Below are positions 16,010-23,854 of a stretch of 64,000 nt of DNA, in pieces (position 1 is the first letter of the stretch; the number at the start of each line of letters is the position of its first letter). The position numbers and the translations under genes were made by a program. The DNA comes from Niveispirillum sp943371025. Its GTDB lineage: Bacteria; Pseudomonadota; Alphaproteobacteria; Azospirillales; Azospirillaceae. Below the pieces are notes generated by a model. That model was not told the origin of the DNA, made no database searches, and saw only the letters and a list, made by a program, of their open reading frames with translations. The stretch lies in contig CALRTC020000018.1 in NCBI GenBank assembly GCA_943371025.1, positions 60,754 through 124,753 of the forward strand. The letters run 5' to 3'.

Positions 16010-16534
16010 TTGGCGGACGACTTACCCTGGCGCATTGAGGCACTTGCCGCCCATCACGACCGGGCATCATTTGATTGCGGCATCGACGCGCTGAACCGCT
16101 ATTTCCGGATGCAGGCGGGACAGGATGCCCGTCGTCATGTGGCTGCCCCCTTCGCCCTGCTGGATGAGATGGGGACCGTCGCCGGCTTTTACACCCTGTC
16201 CGCCACCGCCGTGGGACTGGCCGAACTGCCGCCCGCACTGACCAAGCGGGTGCCCCGCTACCCGTCGCTGCCGGCCACGCTGCTGGGACGGTTGGCCGTG
16301 GATCGACGGGCACAGGGACAAGGCCTTGGGCGGTTGCTGTTGGCCGATGCGCTGCACCGCGTCTGGCGCAGCGAGATTGCATCCTTTGCCATCATTGTGG
16401 ACGCAAAGGATGAGGGGGCTGCGGATTTCTACCGCCGCGAAGGGTTTGTTGCCTTAGCAGATCGACCGCTGAAACTGTTTATGCCGATGGCCTTGGTAGC
16501 CGGGCTGCTCGGCAAAGAGGCGTCTGCTACTTAG
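16010..16534 (+). CDS. GNAT-family toxin, TacT type
   Basis: Toxin of 174 residues that in this family acetylates aminoacyl-tRNA and blocks translation. It carries the hallmark FDCGIDALNRYF (about 22-33), GFYTLSA (about 59-65), the RYPSLPATLLGRLAVD segment, and the acetyl-CoA loop RRAQGQGLGRLLL (about 102-114). The FDCG element separates these toxins from ordinary GNAT acetyltransferases. The frame begins with TTG at 16010, two bases after the antitoxin stop; no better ATG precedes the conserved LAAHHDRASF. It forms an operon with the DUF1778 antitoxin. Confidence 0.88.
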   Translation: MADDLPWRIEALAAHHDRASFDCGIDALNRYFRMQAGQDARRHVAAPFALLDEMGTVAGFYTLSATAVGLAELPPALTKRVPRYPSLPATLLGRLAVDRRAQGQGLGRLLLADALHRVWRSEIASFAIIVDAKDEGAADFYRREGFVALADRPLKLFMPMALVAGLLGKEASAT

Positions 16535-16541
16535 CGTGCAT

Positions 16542-17171
16542 CTACCCCAAATACCCCGCCAGCAACCGCACCCACAGCGCCCGGAGCCCCGCATGGTCCG
16601 GCACCGGCCCGGCGGCCAGTTCCTGCATGGCCATGCCGCGTAGCATGTAGATGGTCAGCACCATCAGGTCGGCCATGTCCGCCACCGCCCCCCGTCCCGG
16701 TGCCAGGGTGAGGCCCCAGTTGGCGCCGATGGTGGACAGGAAGCCGGCGAAGATGGGGGCCAGACGGTCGCGCAATTCCGCATCCGTGCGCGCGGCCAGC
16801 GCCACCTCGAACAACAGGTCGCGGTGGCGGCCGGTATAGAAGCGGGTCCAGGCCGCCTCGATCATCGCCGACAGGCGCTGGTCCAGGGGCAGGTCGGGGG
16901 AGAAGCCGGGCGTCAGGGCGCCGGCCGCCGCGACCGCATCGCGCAGCAAGCCTTCCGCCGCCAGGGCCAGCATTTCCGCCTTGGTGTCGAAATGATGGGC
17001 CCAGGCCCCGCGTGACACGCCGGCCCGGTCCAGGATGACCGACAGCGACGCCCCCGCCTGCCCATGGTCCGACAGCGCGTCCAGCGTCGCCGCCACCAGC
17101 CGCTGCCGCATCTCCTCCCGCCGGTCGGCCTGGCTGCGCCGGGCCGGCCGTTCCTTCACACCTTCATCCAT
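16542..17171 (-). CDS. TetR family transcriptional regulator
   Basis: DNA-binding repressor of 209 residues. The N-terminal helix-turn-helix spans about residues 20-65, including LVAATLDALSDHGQAGASL and the recognition helix region AGVSRGAWAHHFDTKAEML. The C-terminal ligand-binding domain (about 75-209) is helical and not assignable to a ligand. It is divergent from an Mpo1-like gene across a 106-base gap that holds a 36-base palindrome, so autoregulation and control of the neighbour are likely. The inducer may be a fatty-acid derivative, judged only from the neighbour. Confidence 0.9.
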   Translation of the reverse strand: MDEGVKERPARRSQADRREEMRQRLVAATLDALSDHGQAGASLSVILDRAGVSRGAWAHHFDTKAEMLALAAEGLLRDAVAAAGALTPGFSPDLPLDQRLSAMIEAAWTRFYTGRHRDLLFEVALAARTDAELRDRLAPIFAGFLSTIGANWGLTLAPGRGAVADMADLMVLTIYMLRGMAMQELAAGPVPDHAGLRALWVRLLAGYLG

Positions 17172-17220
17172 GGAAGCCCCAACCGTTTGCCGCTTTCATC
17201 ATTGCCATGAAAGCCGCCCC

Positions 17221-17256
17221 GATGTAAAAACAAACCAATCGGTCTGTTTTTACATC
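17221..17256. promoter_or_regulatory. Near-perfect 36-bp palindrome, probable TetR operator
   Basis: GATGTAAAAACA (17221-17232) is the exact reverse complement of TGTTTTTACATC (17245-17256). The centre, AACCAATCGGTC, contains the ACC-N4-GGT half-site pattern common for TetR/AcrR-type repressors. It lies 49 bases before the TetR start and 21 before the ATG at 17278, overlapping the likely promoters of both genes. Confidence 0.8.
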
Positions 17257-17277
17257 TTCACGGGGAGGAAACAAGGG

Positions 17278-17832
17278 ATGAGCACGCAGAATGTCGGCCG
17301 TCTGGCCCGCAGCATGGCCTTCTATTCGGCCTATCACCGGCACCCGAAGAACCGGCTGACCCATTATTTCGGCGTGCCGACCATTGTTTTCGCCGTCATG
17401 CTGGCTTTGTCCTATGTGACCGTGCCGGTGGCGGGCACGACCGTCAGTCTGGCCCTGCTGCTGATGGCGGCGCTGGCCGCCTATTATGTCTATCTGGATG
17501 CGCTGATCGGCGGCACGCTGGCCCTGATCTCCATCCCGCTGCTGATGCTGGCCGACCATCTGACCACGCAGCCGCCGGCGGTCAGCGCCACAATCGGGCT
17601 GGTCGCGTTTTTCGGCGGCTGGGCCGTACAACTGCTGGGGCACAAGTTCGAGGGCAACAAGCCCGCCCTGACCGCCAATCTGTTGCAGATCTTCGTGGCG
17701 CCCCTGTTCCTGACGGCGGAGGCCTATTTCGCCATCGGCGTGCGCAAGGATGTGGAGGCGGAGGTAGAACGGCTGGTGGCCGACGGGATCGGCGGCCCCG
17801 GCGCACTGGGCCTGCCCGCGCATCAGGGCTGA
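17278..17832 (+). CDS. Mpo1-like (DUF962) membrane protein
   Basis: Integral membrane protein of 184 residues with about four hydrophobic segments. It fits the DUF962/YGL010w family, whose yeast member Mpo1 is an iron-dependent dioxygenase in alpha-oxidation of 2-hydroxy fatty acids. The histidine-bearing motifs are present: YSAYHRHPKNRLTHYFGVP (about 15-33) and LLGHKFEGNKPAL (about 119-131). The ATG at 17278 has GGGAGG 14 bases and AAGGG a few bases upstream. The nearby operator and divergent TetR gene suggest that it is a repressible gene responding to a lipid-type signal; the bacterial substrate is not established. Confidence 0.82.
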   Translation: MSTQNVGRLARSMAFYSAYHRHPKNRLTHYFGVPTIVFAVMLALSYVTVPVAGTTVSLALLLMAALAAYYVYLDALIGGTLALISIPLLMLADHLTTQPPAVSATIGLVAFFGGWAVQLLGHKFEGNKPALTANLLQIFVAPLFLTAEAYFAIGVRKDVEAEVERLVADGIGGPGALGLPAHQG

Positions 17833-17840
17833 TCCGGGTG

Positions 17841-18848
17841 ATGACGGCCGGACGCCGTATCCTGATCGCCGGTGCCGGCAGCGTCGGCTGCTATGCCGGT
17901 GGTTGTCTGGCGCTGGCCGGACGTCCCGTCACCCTGCTGGGCCGCCCGTCCCTGCTGGACCGCATTGCCACGCGCGGATTGCGTTTCAGCGATCTGGAGG
18001 GGCGGTCGGGCAATGTCGGCGCCGGCCCCCGCCTGCGGCTGGAGGTGGAGGCGGGGTCGGCCATGCGCGATGCCGGCCTGATCCTGGTCACGGTGAAATG
18101 CGCCGACACCGCATCCATGGCCGACCTGATCGCCACCCACGCCCCACCCGACGCCATCGTGGTCAGCTTGCAGAACGGTGTCGGCAATGCCGATATCCTG
18201 GCGGCCCGGCTGGGGGCCGCCCGCGTGCTGGCCGGGATGGTGCCGTTCAACATCGTGCAGCTTCCCGATGGCCGCTTCCACCGCGGCACGGGCGGGCAGA
18301 TCACCATCGATGGCCGCCAGCCCGGCGTGCGTTGTGAACTGGACGTTCCCGGCCTGCCCGTGGTGGAAAGTGCCGCGATGGACGCGGTGCTGTGGGGCAA
18401 GCTGCTGATCAATCTGAACAATGCGCTGAACGCCCTGTCGGGCCTGCCGCTGGCCCAGCAACTGGCACAGCGCCCCTGGCGCCGCCTGCTGGCGGCACAG
18501 CAGCGGGAAGGGCTGCGGGCCCTGGCCGCCGCCGGCATCCGCCCGGCCACGCTGGGACCGCTGTCGCCCCGGCTGCTGCCCTATGTGCTGGTGCTGCCCG
18601 ATGGGCTGTTCCGGCGCGTGGCGAAACGGATGCTGTCCATTGATCCGCTGGCCCGGTCATCCATGTGGGAGGATCTGGAACGGCACCGCCCGACGGAGAT
18701 CGACCGGTTGCAAGGGGCCGTCATCGATCTGGCCGCCCGCCACGGCCTGCCGGCACCTGTCTGCACCGCCGTGCGCGACCGGGTGCGGCAGGCGGAAGCG
18801 GCCGGCACGGGGTCGCCCGGCCTGTCGGCGGACCAGATCGGCGCCTGA
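17841..18848 (+). CDS. Ketopantoate reductase family protein (PanE/ApbA-like)
   Basis: NADPH-dependent reductase of 335 residues (ATG 17841; a GTG at 17838 is the alternative). The N-terminal Rossmann motif is ILIAGAGSVGCYAGG, with G11, G13 and G16. The central LVTVKCADT and VSLQNGVGNADIL are typical ApbA segments. The C-terminal helical domain has the probable catalytic lysine in AVLWGKLLINLNNALNALSG. In pantothenate synthesis PanE reduces 2-dehydropantoate, but genomes often hold several homologues that act on other 2-oxoacids, so I leave the symbol empty. It starts 8 bases after the DUF962 gene, so the two are likely co-transcribed and under the same operator. Confidence 0.85.
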   Translation: MTAGRRILIAGAGSVGCYAGGCLALAGRPVTLLGRPSLLDRIATRGLRFSDLEGRSGNVGAGPRLRLEVEAGSAMRDAGLILVTVKCADTASMADLIATHAPPDAIVVSLQNGVGNADILAARLGAARVLAGMVPFNIVQLPDGRFHRGTGGQITIDGRQPGVRCELDVPGLPVVESAAMDAVLWGKLLINLNNALNALSGLPLAQQLAQRPWRRLLAAQQREGLRALAAAGIRPATLGPLSPRLLPYVLVLPDGLFRRVAKRMLSIDPLARSSMWEDLERHRPTEIDRLQGAVIDLAARHGLPAPVCTAVRDRVRQAEAAGTGSPGLSADQIGA

Positions 18849-18851
18849 ATC

Positions 18852-18887
18852 AAAAGGGCCCGCGCCGGTGACCGGGCGGGCCCTTTT
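18852..18887. terminator. Bidirectional terminator between the PanE-like gene and secB
   Basis: AAAAGGGCCCGC (18852-18863) pairs exactly with GCGGGCCCTTTT (18876-18887) around a 12-base loop. Flanking A and T runs make it work for both converging genes. It starts three bases after the PanE-like stop. Confidence 0.88.
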
Positions 18888-18905
18888 TCTTGCCGTCGAA
18901 CCCGA

Positions 18906-19418
18906 TCAGGCGTTGCCCTGGGCCTCGCCCATCTGGGACTGCTGGGCCAGGACCTGACGCCGATACAGTTCCACGAAATCCAGCGGCTGCAGCAGCAGCG
19001 GCGGGAAGCCGCCCTGGCTGGTCACGTCGGCGATGATCTGGCGCGCGAACGGGAACAGCAGGCGCGGCCCTTCGATCAGCAGCACCGCGCGCTGCTGCTC
19101 CGGCGGCAGCGGCGGCAGGGTGAACACACCGGCATAGACCAGCTCGGCGATGAAGGCCGTGGCCTCGCCCACCGTCGCCTCGGCCCGCAGGCGCATCTGC
19201 ACCTCGGCCACGTTTTCCGCCAGACCCTGGGCCTGCAGATCGACCTGCAGGTCGATCTTGGGCTGTTCGGTGGCGGCGGCCAGGATGCGCGGGGCGTTCG
19301 GGTTCTCGAACGACAGGTCCTTCACATACTGAAGATTGACGACGAGCGAGGCAGGGCCGGCGGAACGGGCGTCGGCGGCGTCGGCCTGGGTACCGTTGTC
19401 AATGGACTCGTCGGACAT
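18906..19418 (-). CDS. secB: Protein-export chaperone SecB
   Basis: Cytosolic homotetrameric chaperone that keeps precursor proteins unfolded and passes them to SecA. It has 170 residues from the ATG at 19418 (GGAG 8 bases upstream; a TTG at 19421 is also in frame). The core has the SecB pattern: VNLQYVKDLSFENPNAP (about 26-42), an acidic and hydrophobic groove region, TLPPLPPEQQRAVLLIEGPRLLFPFARQIIADVTSQGGFPPL split over about 99-140, and a variable C-terminal tail. The N-terminal 25 residues are an acidic, low-complexity extension common in alphaproteobacteria. Confidence 0.95.
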   Translation of the reverse strand: MSDESIDNGTQADAADARSAGPASLVVNLQYVKDLSFENPNAPRILAAATEQPKIDLQVDLQAQGLAENVAEVQMRLRAEATVGEATAFIAELVYAGVFTLPPLPPEQQRAVLLIEGPRLLFPFARQIIADVTSQGGFPPLLLQPLDFVELYRRQVLAQQSQMGEAQGNA

Positions 19419-19506
19419 CAAAAAACTCCGGCTGGAAGGAATGGGTATTAGCCGCCGGACCTAGCACGGAACGCCCCGTTCGGCAACCGGCCCCACGCCC
19501 CGCCCG

Positions 19507-20073
19507 TCAGCTTTCCGCCGGTTTCAGCAGCCGCGCCATGGCCAGCCCGGCCAGCGCCCAACCCGTCACGTCGCCTGCCGCATAATAAAGGAAATGCGGC
19601 CAGGGGGCGAAGAACCAGATCGGCTCGCTGAACCGCGCGATGAAGCCGACGGCCAGCCCGATTCCCGCCACGCTGACCCAGCGCGCACCATAGCTGCCGG
19701 CCCCGCCGCGGGCGACCAGCCAGCCAACCAGGGCCGCAGACAGGATGAAATGGATCAGGCCCGTCCCCATGACCTTGGGGTCCATGAAGCCCGCGCCTTC
19801 GGCCCGGTAATGCAGCATGAGCACGGGGCCGGCGGCAAAGGCTGCCTGCGACTGGGCAAACGCCTCTTCACTGCTGTCATCGCCGGCGGGCCAGAGATAG
19901 GTGCCGGTGGTCAGATCGGCCGCCTTCAGCGCCGCCACCACCGGTTCCGCAGCGGCCGGCGGCAGGATCGACGTCACCGTGCGCGCCATCGGCAGCATGC
20001 CGAACCAGATCCAGCCCCAGAAGAACAGGATGAAACCGCCCGCCAGGGCCGACAGTGCCACGCGCTTGCCCAT
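19507..20073 (-). CDS. Hypothetical integral membrane protein
   Basis: Protein of 188 residues with about four membrane helices: LSALAGGFILFFWGWIWFGM (about 6-26), GLIHFILSAALVGWLVA (about 105-121), WVSVAGIGLAVGFIARF (about 132-148), and a last one near GWALAGLAMARLL. A loop of about 65 residues between helices 1 and 2 lies on the opposite side. The ATG at 20073 has an excellent AGGGGG site 7 bases upstream. I do not recognise a named family. It is 88 bases upstream of secB on the same strand, with no overlap and no clear functional link. Confidence 0.75.
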   Translation of the reverse strand: MGKRVALSALAGGFILFFWGWIWFGMLPMARTVTSILPPAAAEPVVAALKAADLTTGTYLWPAGDDSSEEAFAQSQAAFAAGPVLMLHYRAEGAGFMDPKVMGTGLIHFILSAALVGWLVARGGAGSYGARWVSVAGIGLAVGFIARFSEPIWFFAPWPHFLYYAAGDVTGWALAGLAMARLLKPAES

Positions 20074-20176
20074 GACCAATCCCCCTTTGGTTTGCCTGGG
20101 TGAATTATGGTTAACAGCCTAACCTGCTTTTGGGGCGGCGGCCAGCGGACCGTAACGCCAAGCCTTTCCGGTGTGA

Positions 20177-20482
20177 TCAGGAACGGATCGTGGTGATGGG
20201 CAGATTGGGGATGTCCTGCCGACCATCGACAACATGCAGCACGGTGATCCCAGCGTCCGTAATGTCGTAGAAAATCAGATAATTCCCATAGGGGAAGACA
20301 TGCATGCCGGCGATCAGATCATCACGAATACGCCCCAGGCGGGGCATGGTGGCCAGGACGGCCAGCTTTCTGCGGAGTTCATCGAGCCAATTCCTGGCTG
20401 CTGGTTCATTGACCGCCTTTATGGTCAGGACGATGTCCTGGATTTCCAGCAATGCGTCGTCGGCGATGACATAGCTGGGCAT
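20177..20482 (-). CDS. RelE/ParE superfamily toxin
   Basis: Toxin of 101 residues with the ParE/RelE fold pattern: an N-terminal strand and helix (VIADDALLEIQDIVLTI), a helical hairpin around ARNWLDELRRKLAVL, then the strands MPRLGRIRDD, GMHVFPYGNYLIFYDI and GITVLHVVDGRQDI. The family members inhibit gyrase (ParE) or cleave mRNA on ribosomes (RelE); the G-R-Q-D ending fits ParE-type proteins better. It is the second gene of a two-gene cassette, three bases after its antitoxin. Confidence 0.85.
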   Translation of the reverse strand: MPSYVIADDALLEIQDIVLTIKAVNEPAARNWLDELRRKLAVLATMPRLGRIRDDLIAGMHVFPYGNYLIFYDITDAGITVLHVVDGRQDIPNLPITTIRS

Positions 20483-20485
20483 CGC

Positions 20486-20713
20486 TTATTCTTTGCCGGG
20501 AAAAAGCCTGTCTTGCAGGGTCGCCAGAGCGGTCTCCCCATCAACGACATGGCCGGCAGCCGCCATTGCCCGTCGTTCGGCCAGGGTCGTCCGCAAAGCC
20601 CCCCGTTGCCGTTCAGCCGCCGCCTGTTCCAGCAGGCCAACAGCAATGGCTTCCTGTGCTTCGTCAGGAAGACGGGACAGCTCAGCAAAGGCGCGTTCAA
20701 GAAGCCGGTTCAT
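20486..20713 (-). CDS. Putative antitoxin for the ParE-type toxin
   Basis: Protein of 75 residues that precedes the ParE-type toxin by three bases. It is helical and charged, with MNRLLERAFAELSRLPDEAQ at the start and a C-terminal region ending in ALATLQDRLFPGKE, where neutralising segments usually lie. The motif LSRLPDEAQEAIAVGLLE resembles other small antitoxins found beside ParE. A canonical ribbon-helix-helix or AbrB domain is not evident, so the DNA-binding mode is unclear. The assignment rests on position and size. Confidence 0.72.
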   Translation of the reverse strand: MNRLLERAFAELSRLPDEAQEAIAVGLLEQAAAERQRGALRTTLAERRAMAAAGHVVDGETALATLQDRLFPGKE

Positions 20714-20865
20714 GAAGGGATTTTAGCGTCCCCACGGATGTCTCGCCACCACAAACCAGGAGCACCGTGCTTGCTGGTGGCCGGCGGGCTTCGCCCCCTC
20801 GACAGCGGGGCGCGCTTGGTCCATGTTCCGGGCAGCAAGAACACAGCCGGAACGACAGGCCGCCC

Positions 20866-23775
20866 ATGCCGACCGACACCGCCCCCACGCTTCCGCCCGC
20901 CGATGGCACCCCGCTTTATCTGGTGGATGGGTCGGGCTTCATCTTCCGCGCCTATCACGCGCTGCCGCCGCTGAACCGGCCGGACGGCACGCCGGTGAAC
21001 GCCGTCATGGGCTTCACCAATATGCTGATGCGGCTGCTGGCGGAACTGAAGGCCGATGCGGTGGCCATCATCTTCGACAGCAAGCGGCTGAATTTCCGCA
21101 ATGAATTCTACCCGGAATACAAGGCCCACCGGCCCGACCCGCCCGAAGACCTGCGGCCGCAGTTCGCCATCATCCGCGAGGCGGTGGAAGCCTTCAACCT
21201 GCCCAGCATCGAGCTGGAAGGGTATGAGGCGGACGATCTGATCGCCACCTACGCCCGCCAGGCCCGCGCGCTGGGCCGGCCCGTCACCATCGTGTCGTCG
21301 GACAAGGACCTGATGCAGCTGGTGGATGATGGCATCCGCCTGCTGGACCCGATGAAGAACCGCCTGATCGGCCCGGACGAGGTGTTCGAGAAGTTCGGCG
21401 TGCCGCCGGAAAAGGTGGTGGATGTGCAGGCCCTGGCCGGCGACAGCGTCGATAATGTCCCGGGCGTGCCCGGCATCGGCATCAAGACGGCGGCGCAACT
21501 GATCACCGAATATGGATCACTGGAGGTGCTGCTGGAACGCGCGGGCGAGATCAAGCAGGCCGGACGGCGGCAGAAGCTGATCGAAAATGCCGATCTGGCC
21601 CGCATTTCCAAGCGTCTGGTGAAGCTGGAGGAAAATGTCCCCGTGCCCGTGCCGGTCACCGACCTGAAGGTGCGGGAACCGGATGTGGGCCGGCTGCTGT
21701 CGTGGCTGGGCGTGCAGGGCTTCCGGTCGATCATCGCCAAGGTGAAGGCGGAGATCGCGGCCGACGGCACCCTGGCCGACGGCGCCGCCATCCAGGCCGC
21801 CGCCGGGGGTGGCGGGGAGCAGCAGCGCCGCGACCTGCGCGCCGCCCTGGACGGCCGCAGCTACGCCCCCAGCGCCACACCCGTGGAAGCCCGCGCCGAC
21901 GCCCACATCCCCCGCCTGGAGACGGTGGAGCATATCCTGGTCGATCATGAGGAGGCGTTGGCCGCCTGGGTCGCTGAAGGGATCGAGGCCGGGGTCGTGG
22001 CCGTGGATACGGAGACGGACGGGCTGACGCCCATGCGGGCCAGGCTGGTCGGCATCTCGCTGTCCACGCGGCCCGGCCGCGCCTGTTACATCCCCGTGGG
22101 CCATGTCGATCCGTCGGCGCCCAAGGAAGGGGCGGGCGGGCTGGATTTCGGTGACGGCGCCCCGCCGCCCAAGCAGATCCCCCTGGCCCGCGCCCTGGAA
22201 ATCCTGAAGCCGCTGCTGGAACATCCGGGCGTGCTGAAGGTCGGGCACAATATCAAGTTCGACTGGCAGATGTTCGCCAAGCATGGCGTTACCGTCGCCC
22301 CGCATGACGACACCATGCTGCGATCCTATGTCATCGGCGGTGGCCGGCATGGGCATGGCATGGATGAACTGGCCCAGCGCCATCTGGGCATCACCACCAT
22401 CTCCTTTGACGAGGTGACGGGCACGGGCAAGGCGCGCATCACCTTCGACCGGGTGCCGCTGGACAAGGCCACGGCCTACGCGGCGGAGGATGCGGACATC
22501 ACGCTGCGCCTGTGGCATGTGCTGCGTCATGACGTTCTGGCCGATCATATGGTCACGGTCTATGAGACCATCGAGCGGCCGCTGGTCCCCGTCGTGGCGC
22601 GGATGGAGATGGAGGGCGTGCTGGTCGACCGGCAGGTCCTGAAGGAACTGTCCAACGATTTCGCCAAGCGGCTGGTGGAGCTGGAGGCCGAGATCCACAA
22701 GCTGGCGGGCCGTGAATTCAATGTCGGCAGCCCCAAGCAGCTGGGCGAGATCCTGTTTGACGAGATGAAACTGTCGGGCGGCAAGAAGTCGGCCAAGACC
22801 GGCGCTTGGTCCACCGACAGTTCCGTGCTGGAGGAACTGGCCGATCTGGGCATTCCCATCTGCCAGAAGGTCATGGACTGGCGGCAGTTCGCCAAGCTGA
22901 AATCCACCTACACGGATACGCTGGGTGAACAGATCAACCCTGTGACCGGCCGCGTCCATACCAGCTTCGCGCTGGCCGCCACCTCCACTGGCCGCCTGTC
23001 CTCCACCGACCCAAACCTGCAGAATATTCCGATCCGGACGGAGGAGGGGCGCAAGATCCGTCGTGCCTTCGTGGCCGCCCCCGGCCATCGCATCATGTCG
23101 GTCGACTATAGCCAGATTGAATTGCGGCTGGTGGCGGAAATGGCCGGCATCCCGGCCCTGCAAAAGGCCTTCCGCGACGGCATCGACATCCATGCCATGA
23201 CGGCATCCCAAGTGTTCGGCGTGCCGCTGGACCAGATGACCTCCGAAATCCGTCGCCGGGCCAAGGCCATCAATTTCGGCATCATCTATGGCATTTCCAG
23301 CTTCGGCCTGTCGCGTCAGCTGGGCATTGCGCCGGGAGAGGCCGGGGCCTTCATCAAGGCCTATTTCGAACGGTTCCCGGAGCTTCAGGCCTATATGGAC
23401 AAGACTAAGGCCGAAGCCGCTCGCGACGGGTTTGTGCGCACCCGCCTGGGCCGCAAATGCTGGATCCCCGGCATCCAGGAAAAGGGTGCGCGTAAGGCCT
23501 ATGCGGAGCGTCAGGCCATCAACGCCCCCATCCAGGGCACGGCCGCCGACATCATCAAGCGCGCCATGATCCAGATCCCCGGTGCCCTGGCCGATGCCGG
23601 GCTGAAGGCGCGCATGCTGTTGCAGGTGCATGACGAACTGCTGTTCGAGGTGCCGGAGACGGAGCTGGAGGCCACATCCGCCCTGGTCCGCCGCGTCATG
23701 GAACAGGCCGTCGATATCGGCATCCCGCTGGTGGCCGAAGCCGGCATCGGCCTGTCCTGGGCGGAGGCGCATTGA
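20866..23775 (+). CDS. polA: DNA polymerase I
   Basis: Replication and repair polymerase of 969 residues with all three domains. The 5'-3' exonuclease (about 1-290) has GFIFRAYHAL, YEADDLIAT and GDSVDNVPGVPGIGIKTA. The 3'-5' proofreading domain (about 365-560) keeps its metal-binding VDTETDG at about residue 380, so editing should be active, unlike some PolA enzymes. The polymerase domain has motif A DYSQIELR (about 746), motif B RRAKAINFGIIYG (about 796) and motif C VHDELLFE (about 921). I chose the ATG at 20866 (MPTDTAPTLPPADGTPLYLV); the open frame to 20767 has no family support. A REP-like GC-rich stretch lies just upstream. Confidence 0.97.
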   Translation: MPTDTAPTLPPADGTPLYLVDGSGFIFRAYHALPPLNRPDGTPVNAVMGFTNMLMRLLAELKADAVAIIFDSKRLNFRNEFYPEYKAHRPDPPEDLRPQFAIIREAVEAFNLPSIELEGYEADDLIATYARQARALGRPVTIVSSDKDLMQLVDDGIRLLDPMKNRLIGPDEVFEKFGVPPEKVVDVQALAGDSVDNVPGVPGIGIKTAAQLITEYGSLEVLLERAGEIKQAGRRQKLIENADLARISKRLVKLEENVPVPVPVTDLKVREPDVGRLLSWLGVQGFRSIIAKVKAEIAADGTLADGAAIQAAAGGGGEQQRRDLRAALDGRSYAPSATPVEARADAHIPRLETVEHILVDHEEALAAWVAEGIEAGVVAVDTETDGLTPMRARLVGISLSTRPGRACYIPVGHVDPSAPKEGAGGLDFGDGAPPPKQIPLARALEILKPLLEHPGVLKVGHNIKFDWQMFAKHGVTVAPHDDTMLRSYVIGGGRHGHGMDELAQRHLGITTISFDEVTGTGKARITFDRVPLDKATAYAAEDADITLRLWHVLRHDVLADHMVTVYETIERPLVPVVARMEMEGVLVDRQVLKELSNDFAKRLVELEAEIHKLAGREFNVGSPKQLGEILFDEMKLSGGKKSAKTGAWSTDSSVLEELADLGIPICQKVMDWRQFAKLKSTYTDTLGEQINPVTGRVHTSFALAATSTGRLSSTDPNLQNIPIRTEEGRKIRRAFVAAPGHRIMSVDYSQIELRLVAEMAGIPALQKAFRDGIDIHAMTASQVFGVPLDQMTSEIRRRAKAINFGIIYGISSFGLSRQLGIAPGEAGAFIKAYFERFPELQAYMDKTKAEAARDGFVRTRLGRKCWIPGIQEKGARKAYAERQAINAPIQGTAADIIKRAMIQIPGALADAGLKARMLLQVHDELLFEVPETELEATSALVRRVMEQAVDIGIPLVAEAGIGLSWAEAH

Positions 23776-23854
23776 CGCGGGCGCGGCGCGTCGGCTGGTT
23801 TTGGCCGCCCCAGTTCCCCATATTCGCACAGCGCAAACCCATTCAGGATCAATC

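Noticed and set aside
14722..16534. The AT-rich island as a complete mobile element
   Set aside because: No integrase, transposase, tRNA target or terminal repeat was found; only base composition points to transfer.
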